Shown here piece by piece: positions 8,286-17,414 of a stretch of DNA of 21,117 bases. The notes under the pieces are model-generated. The model saw only the letters and a program-made list of their open reading frames with translations, did not search any database and was not told the origin of the DNA. The translations under genes were made by a program, and so were the position numbers. Positions within the stretch are counted from its first letter, which is position 1. Each line of letters opens with the position of its first letter. This stretch comes from Folioceros fuciformis (lineage: Eukaryota > Anthocerotophyta > Anthocerotopsida > Anthocerotales): assembly GCA_049999805.1 (NCBI GenBank), contig JBNGIO010006184.1, positions 1 through 21,117 of the forward strand. The letters are read 5' to 3'.

Positions 8286-8535
8286 CCAACATCCACCACA
8301 ATAGTAATTGCAACGATTCTCCTACCTACTCGCTCCATGAAATCTAATCGCTTGGGCCTCCCAATTTCATATAGCCAGCTAGTCATGGTGCATAAGCTAA
8401 AATCACTTCACGTCAACACCTCGAGTGAGCAGCTAAGGTCATCAAGAAAGTCTCCTTGCTATCCACAATGCTCAATTGTGAAGCCAATGTCCACCGTAAC
8501 AGCACTTGCAGCGATCCTCCTTCTTGCTCGCTCTA
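8286..8535 (-). pseudogene. Duplicated Cys-rich (zinc-knuckle-like) modules of element C
   Basis: Two related 50-bp stretches at 8286-8335 and 8483-8532 match at 38 of 50 positions, and 10 of the 12 differences are transitions. On the minus strand they read RCKCCYGGHW (right copy, first in element order) and RCNYYCGGCWGDVRC (left copy). These resemble decayed CX2CX4HX4C nucleocapsid knuckles, each preceded by a basic segment. The spacing is about 197 bp. Stops separate the two. The nucleocapsid role is inferred from position ahead of the protease. Confidence 0.5.
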
Positions 8536-8639
8536 GAGAAATCCTCCTCCCCATGGATGGAGCAATGCTGCCTATGGCTTCTTATCCTCCGATGCAAGAA
8601 GCCTACTATTACCGTGCCATCCCTTCCTGATGTCTATCT

Positions 8640-8943
8640 AGCTTGAGCCCCACTTGAACTCCTTGCCGAATCGAAACGAGATCAGTGTATCGGTGTCATT
8701 GAAAGGTTTGCAAGCCAGATTGATTGGAAGCACTTTGCTATATCAAGAGAATTTGTGTCTCGCCCCGCCTGCGTATCTCGCATCGCTGCCCCGTCGCTCA
8801 TCTTTGGTCCCAAACTGAACCAAGGTGACAAATCTCCATGAGTGTAAGCCCTCTCCTAAGCATGCTACTCCCTCTTGTGGTAGCCATGAGCTCCACTACG
8901 GGTCTTGCAATCTCGAAATTGTCATCCCTCTCTCGATCGCTTA
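8640..8943 (-). other. Element C leader / gag-deleted region
   Basis: Between the PBS and the Cys-rich modules I find no recognisable gag. Scattered readable codons do not form a supported frame. The main gag domain seems deleted or too decayed to see. Confidence 0.4.
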
Positions 8944-8955
8944 GCTCTAATACCA
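8944..8955 (-). other. Element C primer-binding site (initiator-Met tRNA type)
   Basis: gctctaatacca on the plus strand is the complement of TGGTATTAGAGC, one base off the usual TGGTATCAGAGC. It lies two bases from an LTR end in ...CA on the minus strand. Confidence 0.65.
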
Positions 8956-8957
8956 TA

Positions 8958-9311
8958 TGTAAAGAAACATTGGTCTCGCTAACAAGCCCATAGCCATAAA
9001 GGAAAACAAGGAACCCCTCAGTTCAGCAAGCAGTCCCTTCTTGTAGCCTATGCCATGGGTCCTAGTTTGGGTTCTTGACCCTGGTTAGTTGACTAGCTAC
9101 TTGAGTTAGTTACTAACTAGAGTTCATTTAACTTGAGTTACTTCACCCGTAGGCCTAACCCTAACTATTTATCTGGTTCTCTTCTAAACTCTAGGCATGC
9201 TCTAAGCTGATATACTTGTAGCCATTGTTCGTATCCTAGCAATTGCATCTAGGCACTCATGAGGTGCCCCATCCTAGTTCTCATAAAGCTACTATCAACT
9301 CGTTAGCTCAC
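8958..9311 (-). repeat. Putative 5' LTR of element C (right edge uncertain)
   Basis: The minus-strand LTR end is ...TTTACA at 8958, next to the PBS. The outer end is set only by possible TG starts: 9311 (TGTGAGCTAACG) or 9297 (TGATAGTAGC). This gives 340-354 bp. No second LTR is available for comparison. Confidence 0.4.
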
Positions 9312-9474
9312 AACTATGGTTGGCCGTGACAGTGACAGATCAACCACAGTATCCTCTAAGTTGGCGTGTGAAACATGTTCAAACGTTCGGATGAATGACT
9401 CTACATCCACATCCTTGCATTTGTCTCCAAATTTGATGTACGTGGAATCCACATGGTGACTGGATCCCTTGGGA
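9312..9474 (-). pseudogene. Element D: gag-like fragment
   Basis: The minus-strand frame reads HVDSTYIKFGDKCKDVDVES and FIRTFEHVSHANLEDT. The F-x-G/D-x-x-D-V-x-x-F-I-R-x-F-E pattern matches the N-terminus of gypsy-type gag (Retrotrans_gag). It is cut on its left by the putative LTR of element C and on its right by GC-rich repeat, so C may have inserted into D. D may be the same family as C. Confidence 0.5.
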
Positions 9475-9842
9475 AAAGTCAGTCGGCTCTGGGCAGGCAG
9501 GTGGCTTCCAGGATCAATCAAGCAAGCGGGCGCTGTCGGGATGGCAGGCCAGTCGACTCTGAGTAGGCAGGCGGGCGGATGCAAGCATGTGGCTGGCTGG
9601 CTGCCAGGCAGGCAAGCGGGTGGCAGCGCATCCAGGTAGTAGGGTGGCTGGACCGGATCAGCGGGCAGGCGGCTGGCAGGATCAAGGCAGGTTGGCAGGC
9701 TGCTGGCTGGCTGGCTGGATCGGCCAGGCGGTGGTGTTGATCAAGAAGGCTGAGTTGCGGTTGCGCAGGCAGGCGGACTGGATGGCAAGGAGGCAAGTAG
9801 GCGGCTGGCAGGCATCCGGCGGTGGCACAGACGGGCGGCAAG
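9475..9842. repeat. GC-rich degenerate GGCA/GGCT low-complexity tract
   Basis: The plus strand is dominated by ggcaggcagg, ggctggctgg, aggcgg and agcgggcag motifs without a fixed longer period. The long Pro/Ala/Leu-rich minus-strand frames and Gly/Ala/Gln/Arg-rich plus-strand frames across it are low-complexity artefacts. I do not call any as a gene. Confidence 0.85.
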
Positions 9843-9986
9843 CTGGCTGATAAGGAAGGCTGGACCGTGGCAAGCAGGTCAGCAAGTAGGCTGGCTGATC
9901 AGGAAGGCTGAATCGCGATAAGCAGGTCAGCAGGCAGGTTGGTTGATCATAAAGGTTGGATCGTAGCAACAGCGATCTAGCCTTCC
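9843..9986. repeat. 48-bp tandem repeat, about 3 copies
   Basis: Units start ctggctgat at 9843 and 9891 and ttggttgat at 9939, a 48-bp period. Each holds aaggaaggctgg or similar and agcaggtcagca. The third copy decays toward the SPX pseudogene. Confidence 0.8.
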
Positions 9987-9990
9987 TCGA

Positions 9991-10485
9991 ATGGCGGCTG
10001 CAGCAGCTGCGTGTGTTTGCGGGGTGTCGGCTTTTGACCTCCGGAGCTGGGATGGTACGAATGCTGGTGCACAGGAGGGAAAGGAGAGGATGTTCCTGCA
10101 GGAGCGAAAGACCATGGACAGTGGTGTGGATAGCAACGAGGGGAAGAACTCGGACAGTTCGTGTGAGAGTGGATATTTCCCCAGTGACCAGATGAAGTTC
10201 ATACACCTGCTGAATGTGGAGGTGAAAAAGTCCAGCAAGTTCTTCATCAAAAAGGAGGAGTATGTGATTCGTCTGTAGGATGTGAAGAGAAGGATAGAGA
10301 TGAAGGAGGCGGCTCAGGCCAAGCCGCAGCTGTCGATGGATCATCAAAGCAAAATGAAGACCAGCTTCAGGCAGATGATTACGTTTCATGGAGAGATGGT
10401 GTTGCTAGAGATATACAGCTCGCTCAATTACGCTAGCCTGGTGAAGATCTTGAAGAAGCATGATAAGTGCAGGCGAGGAGAGTAG
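9991..10485 (+). pseudogene. SPX-domain protein pseudogene (SPX1-4 type), truncated
   Basis: One plus-strand frame, interrupted once by TAG at 10276-10278, carries QMKFIHLLNVEVKKSSKFF, IKKEEYVIRL-stop-DVKRRIE, and [18 protein letters not shown] then [12 protein letters not shown]. This is the C-terminal two-thirds of an SPX domain. SPX proteins bind inositol pyrophosphates and repress phosphate-starvation transcription factors. The last motif carries the Lys cluster of the ligand-binding helix. The stop stands where functional homologues have Gln (R-L-Q), so CAG to TAG is the simple reading. One Glu of the usual E-E-E-Y is missing, and E-N-Y-S reads E-I-Y-S. The first SPX helices are replaced by an Ala-rich unrelated start (MAAAAAACVC), and everything after D-K is lost. 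The copy is uninterrupted by introns over this stretch, so it may be retroposed. Confidence 0.85.
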
Positions 10486-11186
10486 GTGGCAGGGCCTAGA
10501 AGCAACCGGCTAGAGCTGGTGGACGGACCTGGATGGGCGGGTGCATAGTTCTCTGGTTGGGGTTGAAGGTATTCCCGAATTCGAGCCTGGCCGATGCACA
10601 TCAAGTTGGAAACGGAGAAGTCGGAGATCAGGTTCCATCCAAGGCCAGGTTTCAGCCTACAAGACGAATGCCAATTTGGCCACTTCGCCAAACTCGGATG
10701 ATCCGATTAATCAGCAGCAACGCAGCATGAAGTGTGCAATTTGAGGCGTGTGCGCATGTGCGGAAAGGAGGTAGGCATGGCAAATCGGGGACAGTGGGAA
10801 GCATGTTTTTTGGGTCAATTCTTTCAAGTTCCAACACGGTGGTGGAATAACAGGCATGCTAAGAGAAGTAAGCGTTTGCTTGACGTTTGGCAAAGAGAAT
10901 TCCAGGAGGGGCTCGAGCTGCACCACCTCTACAAGTCAGCCTGGGTGAAGTCGAAGCTTGCTGCTTGGGATGTGGATATGGGTCGTGAGGTCTCGAAGCC
11001 CAAATCTAGCTTGCCTGCTGGGACAATCTCAAGGCGGATGCTCTTGGCCAGTGTAGCCAACACGATGGGGGCTGGAGGCCTTGAAGAAGGTGCAGGATGA
11101 TTTGAGGGAGAAGGTGGAGTAATTGCAAGGGAAGTGGCTGCAGACTGGTTCCAAAAGGCCAGCTTGGCAGTTTCTCATAGGCTGGC
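10486..11186 (+). other. Unrecognised region; one 122-codon open frame (10732-11100)
   Basis: No known domain is visible. The frame at 10732-11100 (plus) has a Trp/Arg/Lys-rich composition (for example RWWNNRHAKRSKRLLDVWQR) and an unremarkable start. It lacks supporting homology or signals that I can see. It might be a decayed downstream part of a gene or transposon, or chance. Confidence 0.3.
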
Positions 11187-11370
11187 GTAAGGGTTAGGTT
11201 CTTGACAGGTGGTGTAAGGGTTAGGTTCTTGACAGGTGGCGTAAGGGTTAGGTTCTTGACNNNNNNNNNNGTAAGGGTTAGGTTCTTGACAGGTGGCGTA
11301 AGGGTTAGGTTCTTGACTGAGGGTTAGGTTCTTGACAGGTGGTGTAAGGGTTAGGTTCTTGACAGGTGTG
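11187..11370. repeat. 27-bp tandem repeat with telomere-like core, 7 copies, containing an assembly gap
   Basis: The core gtaagggttaggttcttgac recurs at 11187, 11214, 11241, 11271, 11298, a shortened copy at about 11318, and 11344. The spacer is aggtggc or aggtggt. The period is 27 bp, except where ten Ns (11261-11270) stand in for the 7-bp spacer. The true number of copies is therefore uncertain. Confidence 0.93.
11261..11270. other. Assembly gap (10 N) inside the tandem repeat
   Basis: Ten Ns replace the expected spacer. The array may be collapsed or expanded here. Confidence 0.99.
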
Positions 11371-12081
11371 AAAGATTTTGACCGTGTGGATTGATGTTGA
11401 CCTTGGTGGAGAGTGATGGGGGTTCTTGGCTAAGATAGTATAATGGGCCAGCTCTGCCATTTAAGAGGGGGCAGGCTTTGGTGTGATTCTCCTTGTTCCT
11501 TGTGAGCAGGTTGTCGGATTAAGACGTTGATCCGTGTGAGAGTGCACCTTGGGCTTGATCCCCTTGCCGTTAAGGGGGATGTGGTGGATCCCTAAGCTAC
11601 CAAGATCTGAGTGGCCAGATCTGTGGGTGTGGACCCTTCTTGTATGTTGGTTGAGGTGCCTTGACGTCCTTGGGTGGGTTCCAAGGTAAGAGTTGCTGGG
11701 CTGTGAGCCAAGGAGGCTATCCAACTCAAGACCTCACATCTCCCTAAGCCTTAAGGTTGCAGGTGGAAAAATTGATGTGTTGCAAATTCCAAGAGCTAGA
11801 GAGTTGTGTTGTGAATTTCAGGGTATTACATTTTCAGCTGTTGAAGTAGCTTGTGTATGCATTAGGAATAAAGTTAGGAGTTAAACTTTATTGCCCTAAC
11901 TACTGTTAGGGTTGGGTAGGGGTTGACACGGTAGGATAACTTAGTTTGAAGATAACTTAGTGTGAATGCCTTGCACGAGATCACTCCCTTGGGAATGAGA
12001 TTCTCCCTTGGGAATGAATCTCAGGACTGCAACAGCAAAAGGGTTAATGTGAACCTCTTGGTGATCCTTTGGTCTAGAGGG
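11371..12081. other. No gene recognised
   Basis: This is intergenic or decayed repeat sequence. A short local duplication of ctcccttgggaatga(g/a)... occurs at about 11985-12021. TATA-like and GC-rich blocks around 11430-11480 (tataatgggcc, then atttaagaggggg) could be LTR-derived, but nothing proves it. Confidence 0.4.
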
Positions 12082-12336
12082 TCACTCCACATTAGCCATT
12101 TTGTGGGTAGTATTCAAAGCTCCTCCCGCTGCATTTCCTAAAACACCAAATGAATTGGTAGCAGGCTGCACAGAAGCAAAACAAGAAAGATCAGAAATTG
12201 GCAAATCACAAGGGAGTATATGGGACCAACTCCCCTGAGTGCGAACAGGTCCATTTATGGCACTACCCCTCGAACCGGGAAACCTGGCTACATAAAAATC
12301 TGGTTCCCTTAGTTGAGCACGTCTAGTTGCTTGCAA
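12082..12336 (-). pseudogene. Element E: gag N-terminal-like open frame
   Basis: An ATG at 12336-12334 opens about 84 codons (MQATRRAQLREPDFYVARF ...), beginning about 90 bp inside a gypsy-type PBS, just where gag should start. The Arg-rich start after the Met is common in Tat/Athila-like gag proteins. No domain is certain, and the frame ends early, so it is a truncated relic if real. Confidence 0.4.
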
Positions 12337-12427
12337 ATCTCTTGTTGATGGCGTAGGTTAAGGCAGTGCGTTGTGCATCACACAAAAACAACCTCCATTT
12401 GTTCTTGTCCACCAAAAAACAGTTTCA

Positions 12428-12449
12428 CTCCCGACAACGGGGCCAAAAA
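12428..12449 (-). other. Element E primer-binding site (gypsy type)
   Basis: The plus-strand ctcccgacaacggggccaaa is the complement of TTTGGCCCCGTTGTCGGGAG. This closely matches the TTTTGGCGCCGTTGCCGGGGA PBS shared by many plant Ty3/gypsy elements. An LTR end in ...CCACA abuts it at 12450. Confidence 0.65.
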
Positions 12450-12900
12450 TGTGGCACTTAGGTCCTCGAAACCCCGAGGACCCTTGCAGAGTGGCCACAC
12501 CCATTGTCGTTGTAGGCTTATTATCCACGGACACTTAACTGACATTGACCAACACCTGACATTTATTGTCATGTTAGACCTAGGATTTTGTTTTCCTACT
12601 ACTACGGAGGACTGACAATACAACTCTACAAAACACTCACAAAAAACACCCTTGATGGCTGTAGGTAAACCTACAGAAACAAGACCAACAATTTCACTCC
12701 TTCTTACACAAATAATAGAATAATAAAGTGAAAGCTGCTTAGACATTGACATGTCAGACTTGGGGGGGAACATGAAGACTTTATAAAAAAAGAGATGGAA
12801 GTTCCATCTACCCCGTGACAAGGGGAACAACCCACAGTGGGGAAAAGCCAAGAAAGGGGGCCTAACCCCCTCATCCATCTAGCCTGTAACTCCCTATCGC
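12450..12900 (-). repeat. Element E 5' LTR (partial definition; outer end unknown)
   Basis: It runs rightward from tgtggcac at 12450, immediately outside the PBS. A TATA-like box on the minus strand (complement of ttataaaaaa at 12781-12790) lies at a plausible LTR promoter position. I cannot fix the outer boundary, because no second LTR is present and the TG start is ambiguous beyond about 12900. Confidence 0.45.
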
Positions 12901-13582
12901 CCCTAAGATGTCATATTTAGGTATGAGGTATGGCCTACTTACCATTGGGGCCGCTAAAGCTGCATCCGCCACGTTTGATGTCGTCTGAAAAATCGTGTTT
13001 ACCAAGCACTCAAACCTATAGGATAGGAACCTATCCCATATCCAAAAATTTCACATTCCACACCCACCTTCTCCTAGCCTAGGTCTGCTTCGGGAAATTC
13101 TCAACAGGACATTCCTAGATCAAATCCAATACCGTGGTTCATCATCAGAGTCCTTAGATTGCATTCCCCATGAAAAGTGTACCCAACATATAATAGTTGC
13201 TCCTCAATTGTCACTAACAGTCAACTAAATTGCCACCAATCAAAGCACTTGCAAAACAAAATCTGCTCCTAGAAAAATCATAGAGACTCACATCACTTCT
13301 TCATCACACTAACACATGAGTCCTTAAAGTCAGCATGTTGGTTCTTCTTGGCGTGAAGTTTGGGAGGCCATGCTCCCTTCTAATCTAGCCTAGTCTAGCT
13401 ACACTCTGAGACTTGAATGTAACTCTAGCATATTTTCATAGCTGCAAATGGAAAAACTTGAAAAACACACTCAAGTTGTAGTTCCTGGCATGAGCAAATG
13501 TAGCACAAGCAAAACCTTGTTGTTCTAAACTTTCAAATACAATTAGTCTCTAGATAGAACTTTAAATTGAACACAAAGCATA
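12901..13582. other. No gene recognised (possible rest of element E LTR; target region of element F)
   Basis: AT-rich sequence without a supported frame on either strand. It ends in the flank taccaat next to element F. Confidence 0.4.
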
Positions 13583-13587
13583 CCAAT
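13583..13587. repeat. Element F target-site duplication, left
   Basis: ccaat, repeated exactly at 20066-20070. Confidence 0.93.
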
Positions 13588-13741
13588 TGCTACAAGAAAA
13601 GATGCTAGTGCACAAGTTGCATAAAATGACAATTAATTAAACTCAACCAAAAAAAAGGTATTATATACAAAGTGTCTTTTCATAACTATGGTTAATTAAC
13701 CCTAAGGTAGGTTATACTAAAATAACCCCTTATTATTAACA
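13588..13741 (-). repeat. Element F 3' LTR (154 bp)
   Basis: Identical to 19912-20065 except one base (C at 13593 against G at 19917). On the minus strand it begins TGTTAATAATAAGG and ends CTTGTAGCA. The TATA-like box is complementary to tattatata at 13659-13667. Confidence 0.96.
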
Positions 13742-13750
13742 CTCCCACTT
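13742..13750 (-). other. Element F polypurine tract
   Basis: The minus strand reads AAGTGGGAG directly before the 3' LTR, the usual plus-strand primer position. Confidence 0.8.
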
Positions 13751-13829
13751 AACCTACTCTTAGGTTAAAGGTAGAATCCCTCTCAGGTTAAAAGTAAAAA
13801 AAACTTAACCACTAGGAAAACTTTATAAC

Positions 13830-14740
13830 GGAACGGTGTCACGCAACGGAACGGAACAGAAAAACCCCAGAGAACGTGCAGCGGGAAATTAAAGCCGCAT
13901 AAACTTGCACATGCGAAAACCAACTCACGAAATCCCCACGGCGATTCGCACACGCGCGGCCGCTACACGAGAACGGACCACGACGAGAACACACGCGCGA
14001 CACATAACACAGAGCACGAAGCCAGCTTGTGATCCGCGAGTCCTCTACAAGACATCGCGATGCCGCCGCGAGGCGCCCGTCCAGCAATCCGGCGCGGGAC
14101 TTGTCCTGCTGCCTCGCAAGCGCGGGGCGATCCCGCTGCTGGTTCAGCACGGGCTGATGAAATGCCAGAAGGCTCACAACCCAGCCATCCAGAGATTGAG
14201 GAACGACGCAGGCTGACCCCGTCCTCGTTCTTGCTCTGATCTCGATCTAATCACCTTTGCTTTCGGTCTTGGCAGGTCTCGCGGAGTGCTGTTGGTTCAC
14301 GCTCACCATCTCATCACGTTCAGGCTCAGCACCTGCAGGGCTTCCATGGCGCGGACTAAGCAGAAAAGAGGCACCAAGGCCAGCCCGCTGTGGAGGAAGA
14401 GTGTGAGGAGACCATCAACACTGAAGCATCGAGTGAGAAGTGGTGGCCGACGCAGGCGGACCGAAACTAGATTGTTCACTTGCTCCAAACCTCACAGAAG
14501 TGTGAGGAAATTGAGAACCTCCTCAAATCAGCCAGGCTGCGTGTCTTGGAGCAACTGGATGTGCAACTCCAGCATGAAACTGTGAGTTCAAAAAAAAAAC
14601 CACCAACACCTGCTGTCCTCTACGTTTTTCCTTTCCAAGTTCATTGTTTTTTTTTTTCTTTCCTTTTTTTTTTTTTGCCAACAACACTAATCAGGCTTTA
14701 ACTGAGTAGAAAGTCTGGCTTAGCACTTGTAGGCTCATAG
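13830..14740 (+). pseudogene. Captured host-gene 5' fragment inside element F (antisense to the element)
   Basis: A CpG-rich block (about 13830-14110, with acgcgcggccgct and similar) unlike the surrounding AT-rich retroelement DNA precedes a plus-strand coding-like segment. An ATG at 14346 begins MARTKQKRGTKASP. In the +2 frame, after a shift, there is a helical, acidic/Leu-rich stretch: EEECEETINTEASSEKWW, then a TAG, then KCEEIENLLKSARLRVLEQL and DVQLQHET. It ends at gtgagt (14582-14587), a good splice donor. A long T-rich tract and tcag at 14691-14694 form a matching acceptor. ttggcag at 14273-14279 could be an earlier acceptor. The gene is not recognised. The small basic start and coiled-coil-like helix would fit a nuclear protein, but that is a guess. 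Disabled by a frame change and a stop. Confidence 0.55.
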
Positions 14741-14792
14741 TTCTCCTCCTCTTTTTTTGTGTGATCTCACTGCTGAGCTTACAGCACAGGTC

Positions 14793-15854
14793 TTAGACAG
14801 TTTTTCTAGTGACTGTAAATGCACGCAGCCCACATGCTGCACTATGTTTATAATGTTTGATCTTTGGTAGTCCTTTTGTTAGGAGATCAGCTGTGTTATC
14901 TTCAGTGTTCACATATTCAACTTTAACCAGTCCTCTCTCAGCCACATCTCTTATATAGTGATGGTATAATTCGATGTGCTTTGTTCGAGCATGAAACCGG
15001 GGGTTGGACACAAGGGCAATAGCAGACATGTTGTCACATTTCAGCTGAGTTGATCCAACTTGTGTTTGTTGTACAGAATCAAGGAATTGGCGCTCCCACT
15101 CAGCTTCTTTACATGCATCTGTTAAGGCCTTGTATTCAGCCTCAGTGGAGGACAAAGCTAACGATGTTTGCTTTTTGCAGCTCCAGCTGACAACACCTGA
15201 AGCCAAGATAAAGCAGTATGCTGAAAGGCTCCTTCTAGTGTCAGAATCAGCTGCCCAATCAGCATCAGCAAAAGAGGTCAGTATAAATTTATTGTGTCCA
15301 CTAGCTGTATAGTGAAGTCCCCAATTTAGTGTGCCTCTTAAATACCGATAAATTCTCTTAACCGCTGACCAGTGAGTTCTCCCAAGTGCCTTCAACAACT
15401 GGGAAACAATGCTAACAGCATAGGAAATATCTGGACGGGTCCAGTTAGCAAGGAAAATCAGGCAACCAACGGTTTCAGCATATGGAACAGCAGCCATATC
15501 AGTAAGTTCTTCAGAACTTTGAGGAGATTGCTCTGCTGTCAATTTTTCTCCCACTGCTGAAGGCGTAGTGACTGGTCTTGCTTCAGCTAAATTAAACCGT
15601 TTGAGTATTTCCATTATATATTTGGTCTGATGTAAGATTACCACTCCCTTGTCACGATGTCTCAGAATTTGAATACCCAAGCAATATTGCAGCTCACCTT
15701 GGTCAGTCATCTCAAACTCTGCCCTCAGCATGTCTTTGACTTTAGATAGTAAAGTCATATTGTTAGTAACAAGGATGGCATCATCCACATACAGGGCTAA
15801 TATAACAAACTTGCTGTCTTCTGAAAAGAAGAAAACATTGGAGTCTGCAGGTAG
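14793..15854 (-). pseudogene. Element F pol: RT C-terminal part and RNase H
   Basis: After the TGA at 15855-15857 the frame stays open to its natural TAA (14793-14795). It includes the RT catalytic box in ALYVDDAILVTNN, then EFEMTDQGELQYCLGIQI, GCLIFLANWTRPDISYAV and RRSLSAYCFILASGVVSWSC. RNase H Asp (ADADW), Glu (SSTEAEYKAL) and Asp (LKCDNMSAIAL) are all present. The end LLTKGLPKIKHYKHSAACGL is the usual copia C-terminus. It would copy element RNA into cDNA and degrade the template. Confidence 0.93.
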
Positions 15855-16529
15855 TCACTGTACAAAGCCAAGCTTCTGAAGATATTTCACAATTCGTTTG
15901 TACCAAGCTCGAGGACTTTTCTTTAATCCATAAATAGTTTTAAGTAGCTTACATACTTTATTTGGATATTTCTTACCAACAAACCCCTCTGGCTGTTGCA
16001 TGTACAGGGTTTCTTCAAGCTCTCCATCAAGAAAAGCGGTACACACGTCCATTTGGTGAACTTCCAAGTTATATTCAGCTGCCATAGCAAGGAGAATTCT
16101 AACAGATGGGGGTTTAACAACAGGTGAGAAGGTATCACCATAATCCAAACCAGGTATTTGACTAAACCCTCTCGCTACAAGTCTTGATTTGTAACGTGCA
16201 ACTGTGCCATCTGATTTGAGCTTTGTTTTAAAAACCCATTTACAGCTGATTGGCTTACGCCCAGGTGGCAACTCCTCTAACACCCATGTGTTGTTTTTGA
16301 CTAAGGAATTAAATTCATCATCAATGGAGATTCGCCACTTATCACCATCAGGGCCATTGATAGCCTCTGAATAGGATTGGGGGTCAGGTCTCATGTCAGG
16401 TACATATATTTCAGCAATATGGGCCTGTCCGAAATTAACTGATTCATATGGTTTCTCTAACCAATTCTCACGTGTACGCCTCTCTCTCATAGGATAACGA
16501 GGTTGATCCTGGATTTGGGCTTGTGGAAC
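15855..16529 (-). pseudogene. Element F pol: N-terminal RT
   Basis: Open between the TAA at 16530-16532 and the TGA at 15855-15857. It reads SYSEAINGPDGDKWRISIDD, NNTWVLEELPPGRKPISCKW, VARYKSRLVARGFSQ, YGDTFSPVVKPPSVRILLAM and VHQMDVCTAFLDGELEETLY (motif A Asp present). It ends with KTIYGLKKSPRAWYKRI and QKLGFVQ. The TGA follows Gln of GFVQ and precedes LPADSNVF. CGA to TGA is one simple origin. Confidence 0.93.
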
Positions 16530-17414
16530 TTAAGGTAAGACCTCTCGCACAATTTCAGCTGTACTGTGTGTAGAATGTTGAGAGGCTACTGACCCTTCAT
16601 CCTCAAAAGGATCATCAACTCCTTCAACTTGTGGTAAATTCTCCTCAAAGGCTTCATGAACATCTGTATTTTCAGCAACCACTTCCTCCCCATCAGATAA
16701 AGGAAATTCAGCAAACTGATTAGGCTCAAGGTCACCCTCAGCATCTTCATCTTGTATTTGATTAAAATGCTGTTGTATATTTGAGCCATCTTCTGAATAA
16801 GACAGGTCTTCATGAGCATCTTCTACAGATGTTGAAGCTTCAGGACGTGGTGAAGACAACTCTTCAAATGTCACACTCCTAGCTAAGGTAATAGTTGAAG
16901 TATTGGAGTCAAATAATTTATATGCCTTAGATTCTTCAGAATAGCCTAGGAAAATTAGAGCCTTTGCCCTATCATCTAACTTCCTGCGTTTCTGTTGAGG
17001 AATAAGGGCAAATGCAGGGGAACCAAAAACTCTTAGGTGAAGCAAGCTTGGTTTTCTTCCCCAGAATGATTCATAGGGAGTTTTATCAGGCACAGACTTT
17101 GTCAACACTCTATTTAGAATGTAAGTTGTTGTGACTATGGCCTCAGCCCAGAAACGCTTTGAAAGTCCTACCCATGAAAGCATGCTTCGAGTCATTCCCA
17201 TAAGTGTTTGGTTCTTGCGTTCTGCCACACCATTTTGCTGTTGCGTATATGGTATGGAAAATTGCCTTGTGATTCCAAATTGATCAAATAGGGAGTCATA
17301 TTTGTGACCTACAAATTCACCTCCATTATCTGATCTCATACACTTGACTAACTTTCCAGTTTGCCTTTGTACCATAGGTATCCAGGATGATATCTTGTCA
17401 AAAGCATCACTTTT
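16530..17414 (-). pseudogene. Element F pol: integrase core second half and linker
   Basis: This carries MRSDNGGEF (second catalytic Asp) and YTQQQNGVAERKNQTLMGM (catalytic Glu). FWAEAIVTTTYILNRVL and FGSPAFALIPQQKRRKLDD follow, then FLGYSEESKAYKLF. A long acidic linker (many Glu/Asp, Ser) comes next before RT. It ends with TAA at 16530-16532, between LP and VPQAQ, compatible with CAA or GAA to TAA. Confidence 0.93.

Larger units (their letters stand above)
5939..9311 (-). mobile_element. Element C: decayed LTR retroelement with protease and C5-methyltransferase
   Basis: Reading right to left: putative 5' LTR (8958 to about 9297-9311), Met-tRNA-type PBS (8944-8955), leader, Cys-rich nucleocapsid-like modules (8286-8535), a 59-bp tandem array (7631-7913), a retropepsin-like protease (7121-7500), a linker, and a C5 DNA methyltransferase (6735-5939). 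It ends abruptly against element B with no RT, RNase H or integrase left. A protease of the DTGAQ form without IN directly after it points to Ty3/gypsy-like rather than copia affinity (inference). Gag's main domain also seems absent. Many stops and frameshifts, largely compatible with C-to-T change. Confidence 0.65.

Noticed and set aside
9475-10389. Long Pro/Leu-rich minus-strand frames as a real protein
   Set aside because: They arise from low-complexity GC repeats and the antisense of the SPX pseudogene.
13839-14177. Minus-strand 112-codon frame as an env-like gene of element F
   Set aside because: No signal peptide, membrane segment or retroviral motif. It lies antisense to the captured gene segment.
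14346-14363. MARTKQ start as a histone H3 or CenH3 gene
   Set aside because: Only six residues match; no histone fold or H3 tail pattern follows in any frame.
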